Source of the DNA: Macrocystis pyrifera
Lineage: Eukaryota; Sar; Phaeophyceae; Laminariales; Laminariaceae
Assembly (NCBI GenBank): GCA_031763025.1
Contig: JASSKH010000017.1
Coordinates: forward strand, 10,096,626 to 10,160,625
Direction of reading: 5' to 3'
DNA: 64,000 nt
Positions 48,001 through 56,725 of the stretch are shown here, one piece after another; position 1 is the stretch's first letter; each line of letters begins with the position of its first letter. The position numbers and the translations under genes were made by a program. Below the pieces are notes generated by a model. The model was not told the origin of the DNA, did no database searches, and saw only the letters and a program-made list of their open reading frames with translations.

Positions 48001-51000
48001 GCGACCCCACCGCCAGCTGCAGCAGCAGCAGTAGGCTGTGAAGCCGATACTTTTGATGATGATGATAATACCGCCAACCCCGTCACTGCGACCACACCAC
48101 CAGCTACGCCGCCAGCATCAGCACCAGGTGCAGCTTCAGCTTCAGCAGCAGCAGCAGCAGCAGCAGCAGCTTCTGTACTGACTGATTCCATCCCGCGACG
48201 GACATCCTCGCCCTTTCCCAGCCCAACCACTTCGCTTCTTCCAGTAAGCAGCAGCAGCGTCGGCGAATACGTCGAAGATCGAAAAGCCGCACCCCCAGTA
48301 TCAGCATCATCTGGGGGTGACGGTGAATACCGAAAACAACCACCAGCAACAACATTGTCGCGGGGTGGTGGCGGCGAAGAACCCCGCAAAACCCCACCAG
48401 CATCAGCATTGTCGGAGGTAGATAGCGAAGGCCAAAACACTCCACCTGCGTCAGTAGTACCATCAACACCACCAGCGTTGCCAGAGGGTGGTGACGAAGA
48501 GCGAAACTCGCCAGCACCATCAGCACTGTTGGGGGATGCTGTCGAAGAGGACAAAACAATCCCGCCAGTCTCAGCGTTATCGAGGGTGGATAGCGATTTC
48601 CACAACCTGGCACCATCTGCGTTGCCGAGGGGGGGTGGCGAAGACCGAAACAATCCACCAGCAACAGGTTTATCGGGGGGCGACACGGGCGGCATAGGTG
48701 ACAGCGCGAGCGACATTACTGGGAGCGGCAGCGGCGGCAGCGGCAGGGTACCGAGCCCAGCGTCTGCGCGGTCGTCACTTCTGTCTGCGCGATCGTCGGC
48801 GACGATAAACTCCATGGCCGAGGCGCTCTCGCACAGGTCGCTGTTGTGCTTTGCGGCAGACCTTGGCGTTTTAGGATCGCTGCTGTCAGCTCTGGATGTC
48901 GGCGAGGTTTTCCTCTCCTGCAACGGTGGGTCTTATGGTTATGGTGGGTCGTATTTTATACCTGTTACCTGGTAGACTTTAGAAGTGTCGTCAAGTTTTC
49001 GGGGACAAACGACTACGGATTGTTATCGTAGTAGGCAGCGAACTGCATAAATAAGTTCATTGTAGTCCACTAAAAAAAGTACCAGTTAGATTCACACTAA
49101 ATCGTCATTTAATTATTTGCCTTCTCCACGAGTACGTGTGGTGCAGCGCTCACCGTGAGGTCTTTATCCATACATGCTCTCAATCAGTCTCTATCATTAT
49201 GTTAATGGTACCCAATGAGCGCGACATCGCTGCGTTTAGAGCTCTAGATCGAGGCGGAATATAGAACAACACTGGCGTATGATACCCATGCACCTAATAT
49301 AGCTTTCGTCTGTTCTGATAGATACAAAAATCTCGAGCTTATGCCCCCCCACCGACGCTGCGACGGTCCCGCCGCACACACAGCTTATGTGGAAGTCTTA
49401 AAATTTGTGGCACGGTTTACTTATAGCAGTCGTTGCTGTTGTTCTAACATTAGCTTGTCGCGTACTTCTGCATGGCTCAACTGACATTTCGTTCTTTAGC
49501 CGGCATCCGTCATTGATCCCATCAACAACTCCTCCTGAGAAAGAAAGTGCACTTTTCCGCGTTACTAACTACTTGCCGTCTGCCCCCCCCCCTCCCGTCC
49601 TGTTGTATTCATGCCGGCGCTTGTCTGGGAGAGGGAAGTCTATCGTACGCGCGGTTTTTCACTCAGTAAATGTTTCCCCTTGATATGTACATGCGCTTGA
49701 ACGTGAGGTGGGGGAGAAGAAAGCAACCCGCTCCAGTTTTTAGGACACTATTATGATTGTCATCCAATAATTTGTAAAGAGCATGAGCTTCAACGTTGAT
49801 CACTCATAAACATCCCCAGAAAATAAGAAAGCCCAGGGAATCTTGAACAAAAAACGAAAGTAAGCCTATGCACGTATTACATCATACAGTACGTAGTCGA
49901 ACTCCATTCGGCACCTACTTCCGACCTAACTCTTTAGACTACTGAAAAACTCAACCCACAATGATTGAAAAATTTGTGTTTCCAAAATTGTGTGTGCAGT
50001 TCTAAAGTAGAAGACATCGATCACTATCGCGTGTAATTTCCGTTGGCAGGACCGAACGCACCGGATGCGGGCGCCGATGCCGCGAACAGGGCGAAGACGG
50101 GCGGGCCGAGTCATGGAGACTTCGCCCGAACTTGTCTTGCTAGAGCCGGAAAGGGAGCCGTTAGGCCTCTCCGGTTTGCGGAGTTTTTAGAGGTGAGGGC
50201 GCCGGCGCGCGTTGTTTGGTTAAAACACCGATCGTCTGAAAAACGAGGGATTTTTCAAGCTTGAAAACTATGAAAATATTTCTGAAACCGTTCGTTGGGC
50301 TGTGAACACCGTGGTTTCAGGAAGGACAGCTATTGGTGACTGCTACTATAAGTCGGTGGCAATGGTTCAGCGTCTGGTCTATATCACTCCCTCGTCGCGG
50401 AACTGCACGACGGAAATAGTTTGAGTGTCCGGACTCCTGCTGCTGCTGCGTGTCGCTGGTACACATTTTGTCTCGTTGACGGTCTAATTTATGTCAGTTG
50501 TCGCAGACGCAGTCAGCGTTCGACGGTCCACCTTAGCACGCGACAAGGGTTCCAAACTTCGACCCGAGGGCTACTTTGATTAGTTTTTGGCCATGCTATG
50601 GCCGGGAGGGGAGGGGGGGAGGCACTCAAGTTGGCTGTAGTCGTATGGAGGAGGGGGTACTCATGTCATGTAGGGCCGTAGTCGTATGACGAGGGGGCAC
50701 GTTTTGGGCCCGACTTTTTGTGACTGACGGGGCTCGTAACCTGTCAATACTCAAGTGTTGTAATGCTCTTCTCACGAGCAACCCGATACCTTCGCAACCC
50801 CATCGATGTTTTTATTGAACACATGCGTCGCCATGGAAGATGATTTGTTCATCGGGGTGCGCGTATGTACTTGCTCCTCAAAGGCGCCTTTGGGGCTTCG
50901 TATGTGTTGAGAATCTCTACCGTCGCGTGAGTCCGAAATATTCAGTGCCTTGCATCGGGCGTTCGTGTGTGCTTTGCAGGAAACATCGTTGGGTTGGCCG

Positions 51001-52596
51001 GCGCTGTATGCCCCCCTCCCCCTACATTTTCACATGCTTCGAATTGACCGCCTCCCCTTCTCTCTTTGGGGGCTCACTGTTCCTCACGAAAGCAAAATAT
51101 CGAAACGTCAAAATCTCGAAATATCGAATATTAAAATATCGGAATATCGAAGAATCGAAATAACAAAATACCGAGTTATCTTATCATATATCAAATAAGC
51201 TATCAAAACATCGCAATATTGGTCCAGGCCCTGGTGAGAATCTCGCTGATGTGTTTCCGTCCGAGAGACGATGGTAGTGTGGCGGAGACCAAAGGAGGTG
51301 ACGGTGACTTCATTGGCCCCGGGCATTGCTTGCGTGCGCTTTTGACGTACATGTGGAGGAGGGTGCACGCGTCGGCAGAGTTAGCTCTCAACGGCGTTCG
51401 CGAGGGGGGCGCGCGACATCGATCGAGTATTCAAAAGGTGAGACAGCACATGGTATGACGACGGTACGATGAGAAGTTACTGTCGGCGACTAGTGTCGCT
51501 CGGGATTTTGCACGGGGTGTTATGGGAAGCGCTGTAGATATAGGCCAAGGAAGATGGATCATTGCAAGAGGACTGGCTCGAGTAAAATTGGAACAGGCTA
51601 CGTAGCCATCGATCTCCACGAGGTTGTTTTGCGACGACTTCACGCGAACATGAGCCGCGGCAAGGTTTACGGCCACGTCCTCACCACCGCCTAACAAATA
51701 TTAATTGTATTTTGAAGACGAAAACTAGCGGGCCAACAGGACAGATATATACGTCCTGCTCGAAGCATCTACTCCGAGCCTAGGGTATACGGGGTGGCGT
51801 GGGGCTCTACCCACCTCGACGGATGATCTTTCCTTTCGAGAACAAGCGACAAAGGCGGGCTCAAATTAAATAGGTTATGGACCGCCAACTCTCCCTTGAA
51901 AATCGTCCTGTTGATCCTGCTATACGAACAACATCTCTAGGGGAGTGGGCCACCGACCTATACATTCTTCGCGTACGAGGAACTAAAGTTTACTATTAAT
52001 AGGCATGGCCGAAGTTACCACGCAGCTTGTAAACGTGAGTTTCGACTAATCAATCAAGCGAGCTCACACAACTGGCGTGTTTGAAAAATATGTACGTGCT
52101 AAAAACACAGAACCTCCCCCTCCCCCCCCCCCGCGTCCTTCCCGCCCGCCCGGTGCAAACCATATTGAACGCCCTGTTCGATCCCCCGAAGGGAGCGCTG
52201 ATGAAGGGCGTGCAGCTCTTCAACAAACGCATGCTCTCCCGTTGGAGGACCGAGGGTTTCCTGGACTTTGCAACAACCGGCCCCGCGTCTGCCGCCGCCG
52301 CCCCGGGCGCTCCTCCTGTCACTGCTGGTAGCATCCCCAGAGAAGGGCAAGCCGTAGAAATTCTACGGAAGCTGTTAGCTCGTAGCGAGGAATGCCTAGC
52401 CGAACCAGAAGTAATAGTAGCTGGGTCAACTGAAGTAAGCGAAATCAGCCTCGATCGGCGCTTGGACGGGGATTATAGCAGATGTGGTGGTGGTGGTGGT
52501 GGTGTTGGTGGTGATAGGGAGAGTGCGCAAGGTAGTCTTGGGGTGCAGCAGACAGCGGCAGTGCCATGGACGATGCCAGGCCCGCTGACAGTCTAG
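41930..52596 (+). CDS. Protein with two p25-alpha/TPPP-like helical modules (8-exon gene span)
   Basis: Eight exons join in phase into 909 codons. Residues ~1-145 read like the p25-alpha (TPPP) fold: LWNIFTFYTL, QFLRLARDCQIV (compare the KLCKDCK helix), VNLAFASVVQR (compare VDIVFSKV) and LNYPEFLDALLILGKRMY (compare the ...EFxxALxxLAxKR end helix). After a bridge (LLMENILPLASRR) a second module starts, HDPLVRDLLRHYKPALREMF, is interrupted by ~370 disordered residues, and resumes with LLCFAADLGVLGSLLSALDV, FARTCLARAGKGAV and FAEFLEALVRISLMCF. The C-terminal ~160 residues are partly helical (ALFDPPKGALMKGVQLFNKR) then Gly-rich. No canonical EF-hand loop is visible. p25-alpha proteins bind tubulin or cilia, so a cytoskeletal role is inferred; exact function is unknown. 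Confidence 0.82.
42014..42556. repeat. 265-bp tandem duplication carrying the intron 1 donor
   Basis: GTGAGTGCCAGTAGTGATTG occurs at 42014 and again at 42279. The units are near-identical through TGGCCACGTGGTTCTCTGAT and CCTATCATAAGACATGCG. The second GTGAGT is a duplicated splice donor without an exon before it. Confidence 0.93.
42960..43164 (+). CDS. p25-like exon 2
   Basis: Acceptor GTTGAACAG. Encodes VTQFLRLARDCQIVDDCQIV, a basic linker and LGQATVNLAFASVVQR. The donor GTACCA at 43165 (phase 1) fits the next exon. A nearby GTGCCG donor would not keep phase. Confidence 0.75.
43165..44198. other. p25-like intron 2
   Basis: No embedded gene is recognised. The stretch is AT-rich in its middle and contains one ACCTGGTACC word near 43530. 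Confidence 0.4.
44199..44383 (+). CDS. p25-like exon 3
   Basis: Acceptor CCCGGCAG; TA completes a Leu codon. Encodes LNYPEFLDALLILGKRMYSG, the last helix of module 1, then a Lys/Arg-rich stretch and RSVESMFQQ. Donor GTGGGT, phase 0. Its 3' end is duplicated at 44513-44605. Confidence 0.85.
44513..44605 (+). pseudogene. Decayed duplicate of the 3' edge of p25-like exon 3 and its intron start
   Basis: Matches 44355-44440 through GCGTTGAGT.CATGTT.C and the GGTGCTGGAGTT.. / CCTGGAAGGC blocks downstream of the donor. The original VESMFQQ reading frame is lost. A further weaker unit follows at about 44690-44800. Confidence 0.75.
45285..45460. repeat. Element G copy
   Basis: CATGATCTAGATCATTCCAG, GATTTGTGAGATACG, TAACGGCAGGTGAGGATCTG; reverse to the 8030 copy. 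Confidence 0.75.
46020..46285. repeat. Simple ACCGAAAAA / TTTTTCGGT-rich inverted stretch
   Basis: Words such as CACCGAAAAG, TTTCGGTCG, ACCGAAAAAA and TTTTCGGTT alternate on both strands over about 260 bp and could fold back. In p25-like intron 3. Confidence 0.7.
46641..46770 (-). repeat. Second tRNA-like unit (minus strand)
   Basis: The reverse complement reads CCCCGGTGGTCTGTTGGTTAC, then about 35 nt later GGAGTTCGACTCCCACCG and TAGTGAGATTG, ending at an AT run at 46644-46664. The order and the CCCCGGTGG start recall the unit at 8711. Stems do not form a proper cloverleaf, so this is not a tRNA gene. Confidence 0.4.
46965..47092 (+). CDS. p25-like exon 4
   Basis: Acceptor CGTCACAG after a C/T-rich tract. 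Encodes LLMENILPLASRR and HDPLVRDLLRHYKPALREMF, the bridge and first helix of module 2. Ends AG before GTGCAA, phase 2. Confidence 0.88.
47093..47639. other. p25-like intron 4
   Basis: No repeats of the families above and no coding signal were seen. Confidence 0.4.
47640..48925 (+). CDS. p25-like exon 5: large disordered insert with degenerate Pro/Ser/Glu repeats
   Basis: Acceptor TGTGTGCAG; A completes Arg, giving REMFR|FYAAS. Then come about 370 residues rich in Ala, Pro, Ser and Gly: an acidic DDDD patch, an 8-9 Ala run, and around residues 405-552 about eight degenerate copies of a PPxSALxxGxxEExK-type repeat of about 18 residues. Helix sequence returns at ALSHRSLLCFAADLGVLG. Ends AAC G before GTGGGT, phase 1. 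A long minus-strand open frame here (47847-48923) is its shadow. Confidence 0.88.
48926..50049. other. p25-like intron 5
   Basis: No gene or recognised repeat apart from one ACCTGGTAG word at about 48967. Confidence 0.4.
50050..50192 (+). CDS. p25-like exon 6
   Basis: Acceptor GTTGGCAG; GA completes Gly. Encodes HGDFARTCLARAGKGAVRPL then RFAEFLE, helices of module 2. Donor GTGAGG, phase 0. Confidence 0.82.
50580..50700 (+). repeat. Element P fragments
   Basis: GTACTCATGTCATGTAGGGC and CGTAGTCGTATGACGAGGGG, with a partial copy just upstream (GGCTGTAGTCGTATGGAGG). In p25-like intron 6. Confidence 0.75.
51228..51437 (+). CDS. p25-like exon 7
   Basis: Acceptor TTGGTCCAG. Encodes ALVRISLMCFRPRDDGS, then CLRALLTYMWRRVHASAEL. 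Ends CAA AAG before GTGAGA, phase 0. The preceding ~100 bp is an AATATCG-rich AT stretch. Confidence 0.8.
52111..52596 (+). CDS. p25-like exon 8 (C-terminus, stop)
   Basis: Acceptor AACACAG before a C tract. Encodes VQTILNALFDPPKGALMKGV, MLSRWRTEGFLDFA, an Ala/Pro linker, AVEILRKLLARSEECLAEPE and a Gly run. TAG at 52594-52596. Two short C tracts at the exon start could hide small length errors. Confidence 0.75.
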   Translation, partial: NLPLPPPRVLPARPVQTILNALFDPPKGALMKGVQLFNKRMLSRWRTEGFLDFATTGPASAAAAPGAPPVTAGSIPREGQAVEILRKLLARSEECLAEPEVIVAGSTEVSEISLDRRLDGDYSRCGGGGGGVGGDRESAQGSLGVQQTAAVPWTMPGPLTV

Positions 52597-52649
52597 AGAG
52601 TCTAGAGCTCCACGTAGAGCCCTGGTTATTGAAGACGTTTCGCACCTCG

Positions 52650-52920
52650 CAGACAGATGACGATCTACAGTAGATAGATCATCTGCTGTAGATCCTAACC
52701 TGCCTCTATGAGATGGTGTGCAAGTTCTTCTGTGTATTGCTGTAAGCACAGATTTAACACAGGAATTACGTGCTACTACCATAGATCACGCAGATGATAC
52801 GGCTCCCATCCGGCGACATGATGAGCTTCAGTAGATCGTATACAGCAGGATTGTATCCGCCCTGAAATATCTACTACTATTGTAGATCAGGAAGTAGGAA
52901 TCGACCATCTGTCCGAGATG
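52650..52920. repeat. Element G copy
   Basis: AGATCCTAACCTGCC, GAGATGGTGTGCAAG and GATCAGGAAGTAGGAATCGA; resembles the 35300 copy. Confidence 0.75.
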
Positions 52921-55325
52921 TGCAACGTTTGCTGATCATCGAAGAGGTCCATTTTTTTTTTTTTCCGTTTAGTTTTTGGGTTGTTTTACCGGTACGTAAG
53001 CGTTGCAGCTGATCCTGACAGTTGGTACGTATCAGTCTGGTCGTCAATATAAGGGATGTTTGAATGATAAAAAATATCGGAATGTACCTTATATTTCGGA
53101 TCAGAGTGGAATATATATATCTTCGTTGCGTGACCGAACGGTCAAGGTATGAAGTGTACCAGTATAAAATAGCCGCTGCGCGCGTTTGCTGCGTGGGTTT
53201 GTTTGAAGCAGAGAGGCGGAGCGCAGCCAAGACGAAAGTGGAAGGTCATATCTCGAAGATACTTTCTTCAGATCGCGAGATGCCAGTAGACTATCAGGTA
53301 TATCGGTATCAGATCCATTCATGCGTCGAGATCGATCTTCATACACCGAAGATATATACAAAAGCGGAGGATAACGGAGGTCGCGCGCAAGGATACACTA
53401 CAAACGTTATTACCTCTTGCATCATTCGCGGTGGTTGATAAGCCGTCGTGTCTTGACACAACACAAAGGAGTCACCAGCAGCACGCAGAAGACTATCACC
53501 ACGCCCACACTTGCGCTATACTAGAGACCTGTCTACTTGCTACGGCGCTTGCATTCAGTACAGCACAACAGACACAGGACAACAACACAGGTGTCCTCAT
53601 GTGTGTGTGTGTGTGTGTGTGTGTTCTTCACATTAAACCGTTCTTCTACTCGTCGACATCCAGCAAGCCCAGTGTCCGTGCTGATTCTTCACCCTAGAAA
53701 GATACGAGCTCTGTGGTCACAGACTACGACACAGAGATAACACACCGTAATGCATTAATAGCCTACGTAATACCATGCCTTCGCACTGGGTGCGGCCGAC
53801 ACAACATACATACATACGCCAGCAACCAAAATACACCATAAAGAAAGAGAAGCAACGAAAAAACCAAACCGAAAAAGAACAAGAAAAAGAAAAAGAAAGG
53901 AGAAGAATCCCAAATAAATAAACAAAAATGGGAAGCCAAAGCTCAGACACATACATACTTACCCCGAGCATGAGCCAAAAGGGACGTGCAAGGTACGGTA
54001 CCCCGGGTATTAATTAATACGAAGTGACAATGGGAACAGCAGCAGCAGATTCAGAACTTTCTGCAGAAATTTCCATTTCAGCTTTTTTGTGAGTGGGTTC
54101 CAGAGTGAGCGAGCATCTATCCGCCTCTGGCATATGCTGAACTCCCGCAAGAACCCGGAGATCTGCATCATCGCGCACGAAACACGATGGAGCAAGTCTA
54201 GGTGCTGCTTCGTCTTCGTCGAACGCTCAAGCTCACTATCGAAGGAATAACGTTATCGCCCGGACAGCTGTGCCTTCCTGCCTCTGTTCTACTGCACGTG
54301 AGTTTGTCCCCTTAGGTAGGCACCGGGCCCCAATCGCTTCCCTTCGTAGTGGCTCTCCTCGAAATGGACCCGTGGATCCTCTACGATTACTTCAGCAAGT
54401 ACTAACAAAGTAGTACGTCGTAGTATTAATATTAATACAAGTAGTACGTCCGTATACTGCCGCTGAAAGCCCGTACATGATGCCCTGGACAGACCTGGAA
54501 CCTGGAACACAGAGAGAACGCCGAGCTGTGCATGCCCAGAGAATAAGCCGCAGGCCTGAAACACAAAGCGGGCTGTGCTTGCTGGGCAATGGACCGTGGC
54601 AGGCGCCTGTTTCTTGTCATACTTGTACTCGTACTGCAGTTTTTTTGCAGTATTTTTGTACAGATGGGTTCCCCCAACTACAACTACACCAGCAGCAGCA
54701 GCACGAGCAGCAGCAGCTGCTGCTGCAGTGCAATGCGGTAAAACAAGCAGGCAACGCAGCATCATGTGTTCCGCAGGCTATGCACACATGTGCATACGAA
54801 TTGGCTGTACCCCGGCTGATGTATCCTTACTTTGAAGCAAACCACCCATGGTTACGGTTGCACCGTCTATAGCCTTGTCCCGTGGTGAGGCATCTGAAAG
54901 CACGGACTGCTGTCGAACCGCTTCCTGTGCTACGTACGAGTACAGCATGGGTGTGCGTGCTGCTTTGTGGAAGCAAATACTTTCGCCTGAGACGGGCAAT
55001 GCTGGGGAATAAAATGACCATGCTGCTGCCATAGACTACTATATGTGCTACATTATGTTGAGACAGGAAAGCTCTTGACATGCATACCCGACTGCTGTGG
55101 TAGATCCCTCACATCTAGAACAACACTGCTGTCAATAGCTCTGTTTACACAGCAGTAGTCATACTTTGTGCAGCAGTGAGAAACTGGGAGGTTCGTTTTC
55201 TTCATATTTCCTCACGTCACTATTAATATTAATATGAAATCGCGATAGTCTGATTGCGACGTAATCACTGATTGTCTTACTCGTAAATCACAGATACCCA
55301 GCGGTACAGCAGTATCAAGCACCAG

Positions 55326-55396
55326 TCTGGACGGAAATGTAAGGTCCGTTGGGGTATAATTATGAGTACCAAATGGTCCTTATATTTCCGTCCAGA
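55326..55396. mobile_element. 71-bp hairpin MITE
   Basis: 19-nt termini, TCTGGACGGAAATGTAAGG (55326-55344) and CCTTATATTTCCGTCCAGA (55378-55396), pair at 18 of 19 positions. Related diverged sequence occurs at 35738-35760, 53045-53110 and 58145-58170. Confidence 0.85.
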
Positions 55397-56334
55397 GTGA
55401 TATTTCATACCCGGCGTATACCTTTGGTACACAGCAAGCAGTATACCGGGTGTGCGGTATTATACCAGGTACAATATATATGATACCAGATACCAGGTAG
55501 GCTCAGGGTTCAGCCTTGCTCAGGGTACGTCTCCACATACGTGTACCACCAACTATGAACACGTGTACGAGTACCAAATTCACTTTTTGTGCACATTCGC
55601 ATGCCCTTCTCCGGCGGCGGCGGGTCTGTTTTCGCGCTCTTGGCTGCGGGACATGCAGGGGGCCCGCGGGTACACTACGGCGCAAATCTTGGCCCCGGCC
55701 GGGATCGGTGGCGCGTGCGCGGGGCGCTCAAAGTCGCGCGAGCTGGCGCTTTTTCAAAGGATCGCGTTCCGTCTCGCTGAGCCACAGGAACACGGAAAAC
55801 CCATAAAACAGTGGTGTTTCAGCTTTGTTTTGCTCTCTGCTGCTGCTGCTACATCTGTACCACGACGTCTCTCAAGCTTTCAAGCTTCCTGCTTTGTGGC
55901 AGCCACGGTACTACAACAGCAGTCGACATCAAGCTCTTCCCTTTGTGACGGCCACGGACGGTGCTTCTGTGTGTGCATGTTCGTGCCGTGTCTCCTGTCG
56001 TCCTACTGTAGGAATCGGGTAATTGGAACGAGCATAATTCTCAAGAGTGGTGTAATCGATTGATTGAGTGCTACGGAGAGAGCGGTGCGATATAAACCCA
56101 CTCTTGCTCTCATTAAAACAAACGCACACCGGGTACATATATTGATTATATTCGTATTGAAAGCGTAAGATTAGACTGCAAGATCAAGTTACTGATGTTT
56201 TACACCGCGCTACATGCGCCCTATCCCTCTCCTTCACCCTCACATCCAGGGACCGTCGAGCCTTTGAGACGTCTAAGAAAAGCCACAGCGAGGTCCACTT
56301 CTGAACGCGCTCGCCCTCCACTCCAAGCCCAGCA

Positions 56335-56570
56335 ATGGAGAGTGACCTACGGCCGCACAATCATCAGCGCGATAATCATAGTCATCATCGCCACGGGAAT
56401 GGAAAGCAGGCGGTACGGGGCTCGCAGAACATCGCGCAGTTGCTGCGGTGCCGCCGGGAAGGAAGGATACCCTCCTCGGCAGGCGCCGGTGTTCTCGGCG
56501 GGCAGACGAGTGCAAGGTCAGCAAGTGCCAAAATGCGCGGCAGCGGTATTGCCAACGCCAACTTCGACAT

Positions 56571-56613
<43 letters not shown>

Positions 56614-56725
56614 GCTGTTCATAGCGGGGTCGGGAGATCGCCGTTCGGGTTTCGGCGAAGCATGATGGAGCACCCGTCGATGGTCAACAGACTGGGGCAT
56701 GCCGCCACCATGAGGGGGCACACAC
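56335..56725 (+). CDS. DCAF exon 1
   Basis: ATG at 56335; His/Asn-rich start, NIAQLLRCRREG helix, Ser run, then FGFRRSMMEHPSMVNRLGH. Ends ACA C before GTGAGT, phase 1. Start chosen because the helix shortly after it aligns with the N-terminal region of the family. Confidence 0.85.

Larger units (their letters stand above)
52597..56334. other. Spacer between the p25-like and DCAF genes
   Basis: No exon is assigned. It contains an Element G copy (52650-52920), a (GT)n run (53600-53623), a short CAG/CTG-rich stretch (54695-54730) and a hairpin element (55326-55396). A GC-rich island at 55600-55800 has an open plus-strand frame without recognisable family or required splice phase. Confidence 0.45.

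Noticed and set aside
47847-48923. 358-aa minus-strand open frame
   Set aside because: Antisense shadow of p25-like exon 5; GC-rich codons keep the reverse frame open, and the plus frame joins in phase with its neighbours.
55600-55800. GC-rich open frame as an upstream DCAF exon
   Set aside because: DCAF exon 1 already starts with a Met and an N-terminal helix matching the family; no phase-compatible join or conserved motif supports adding this segment.
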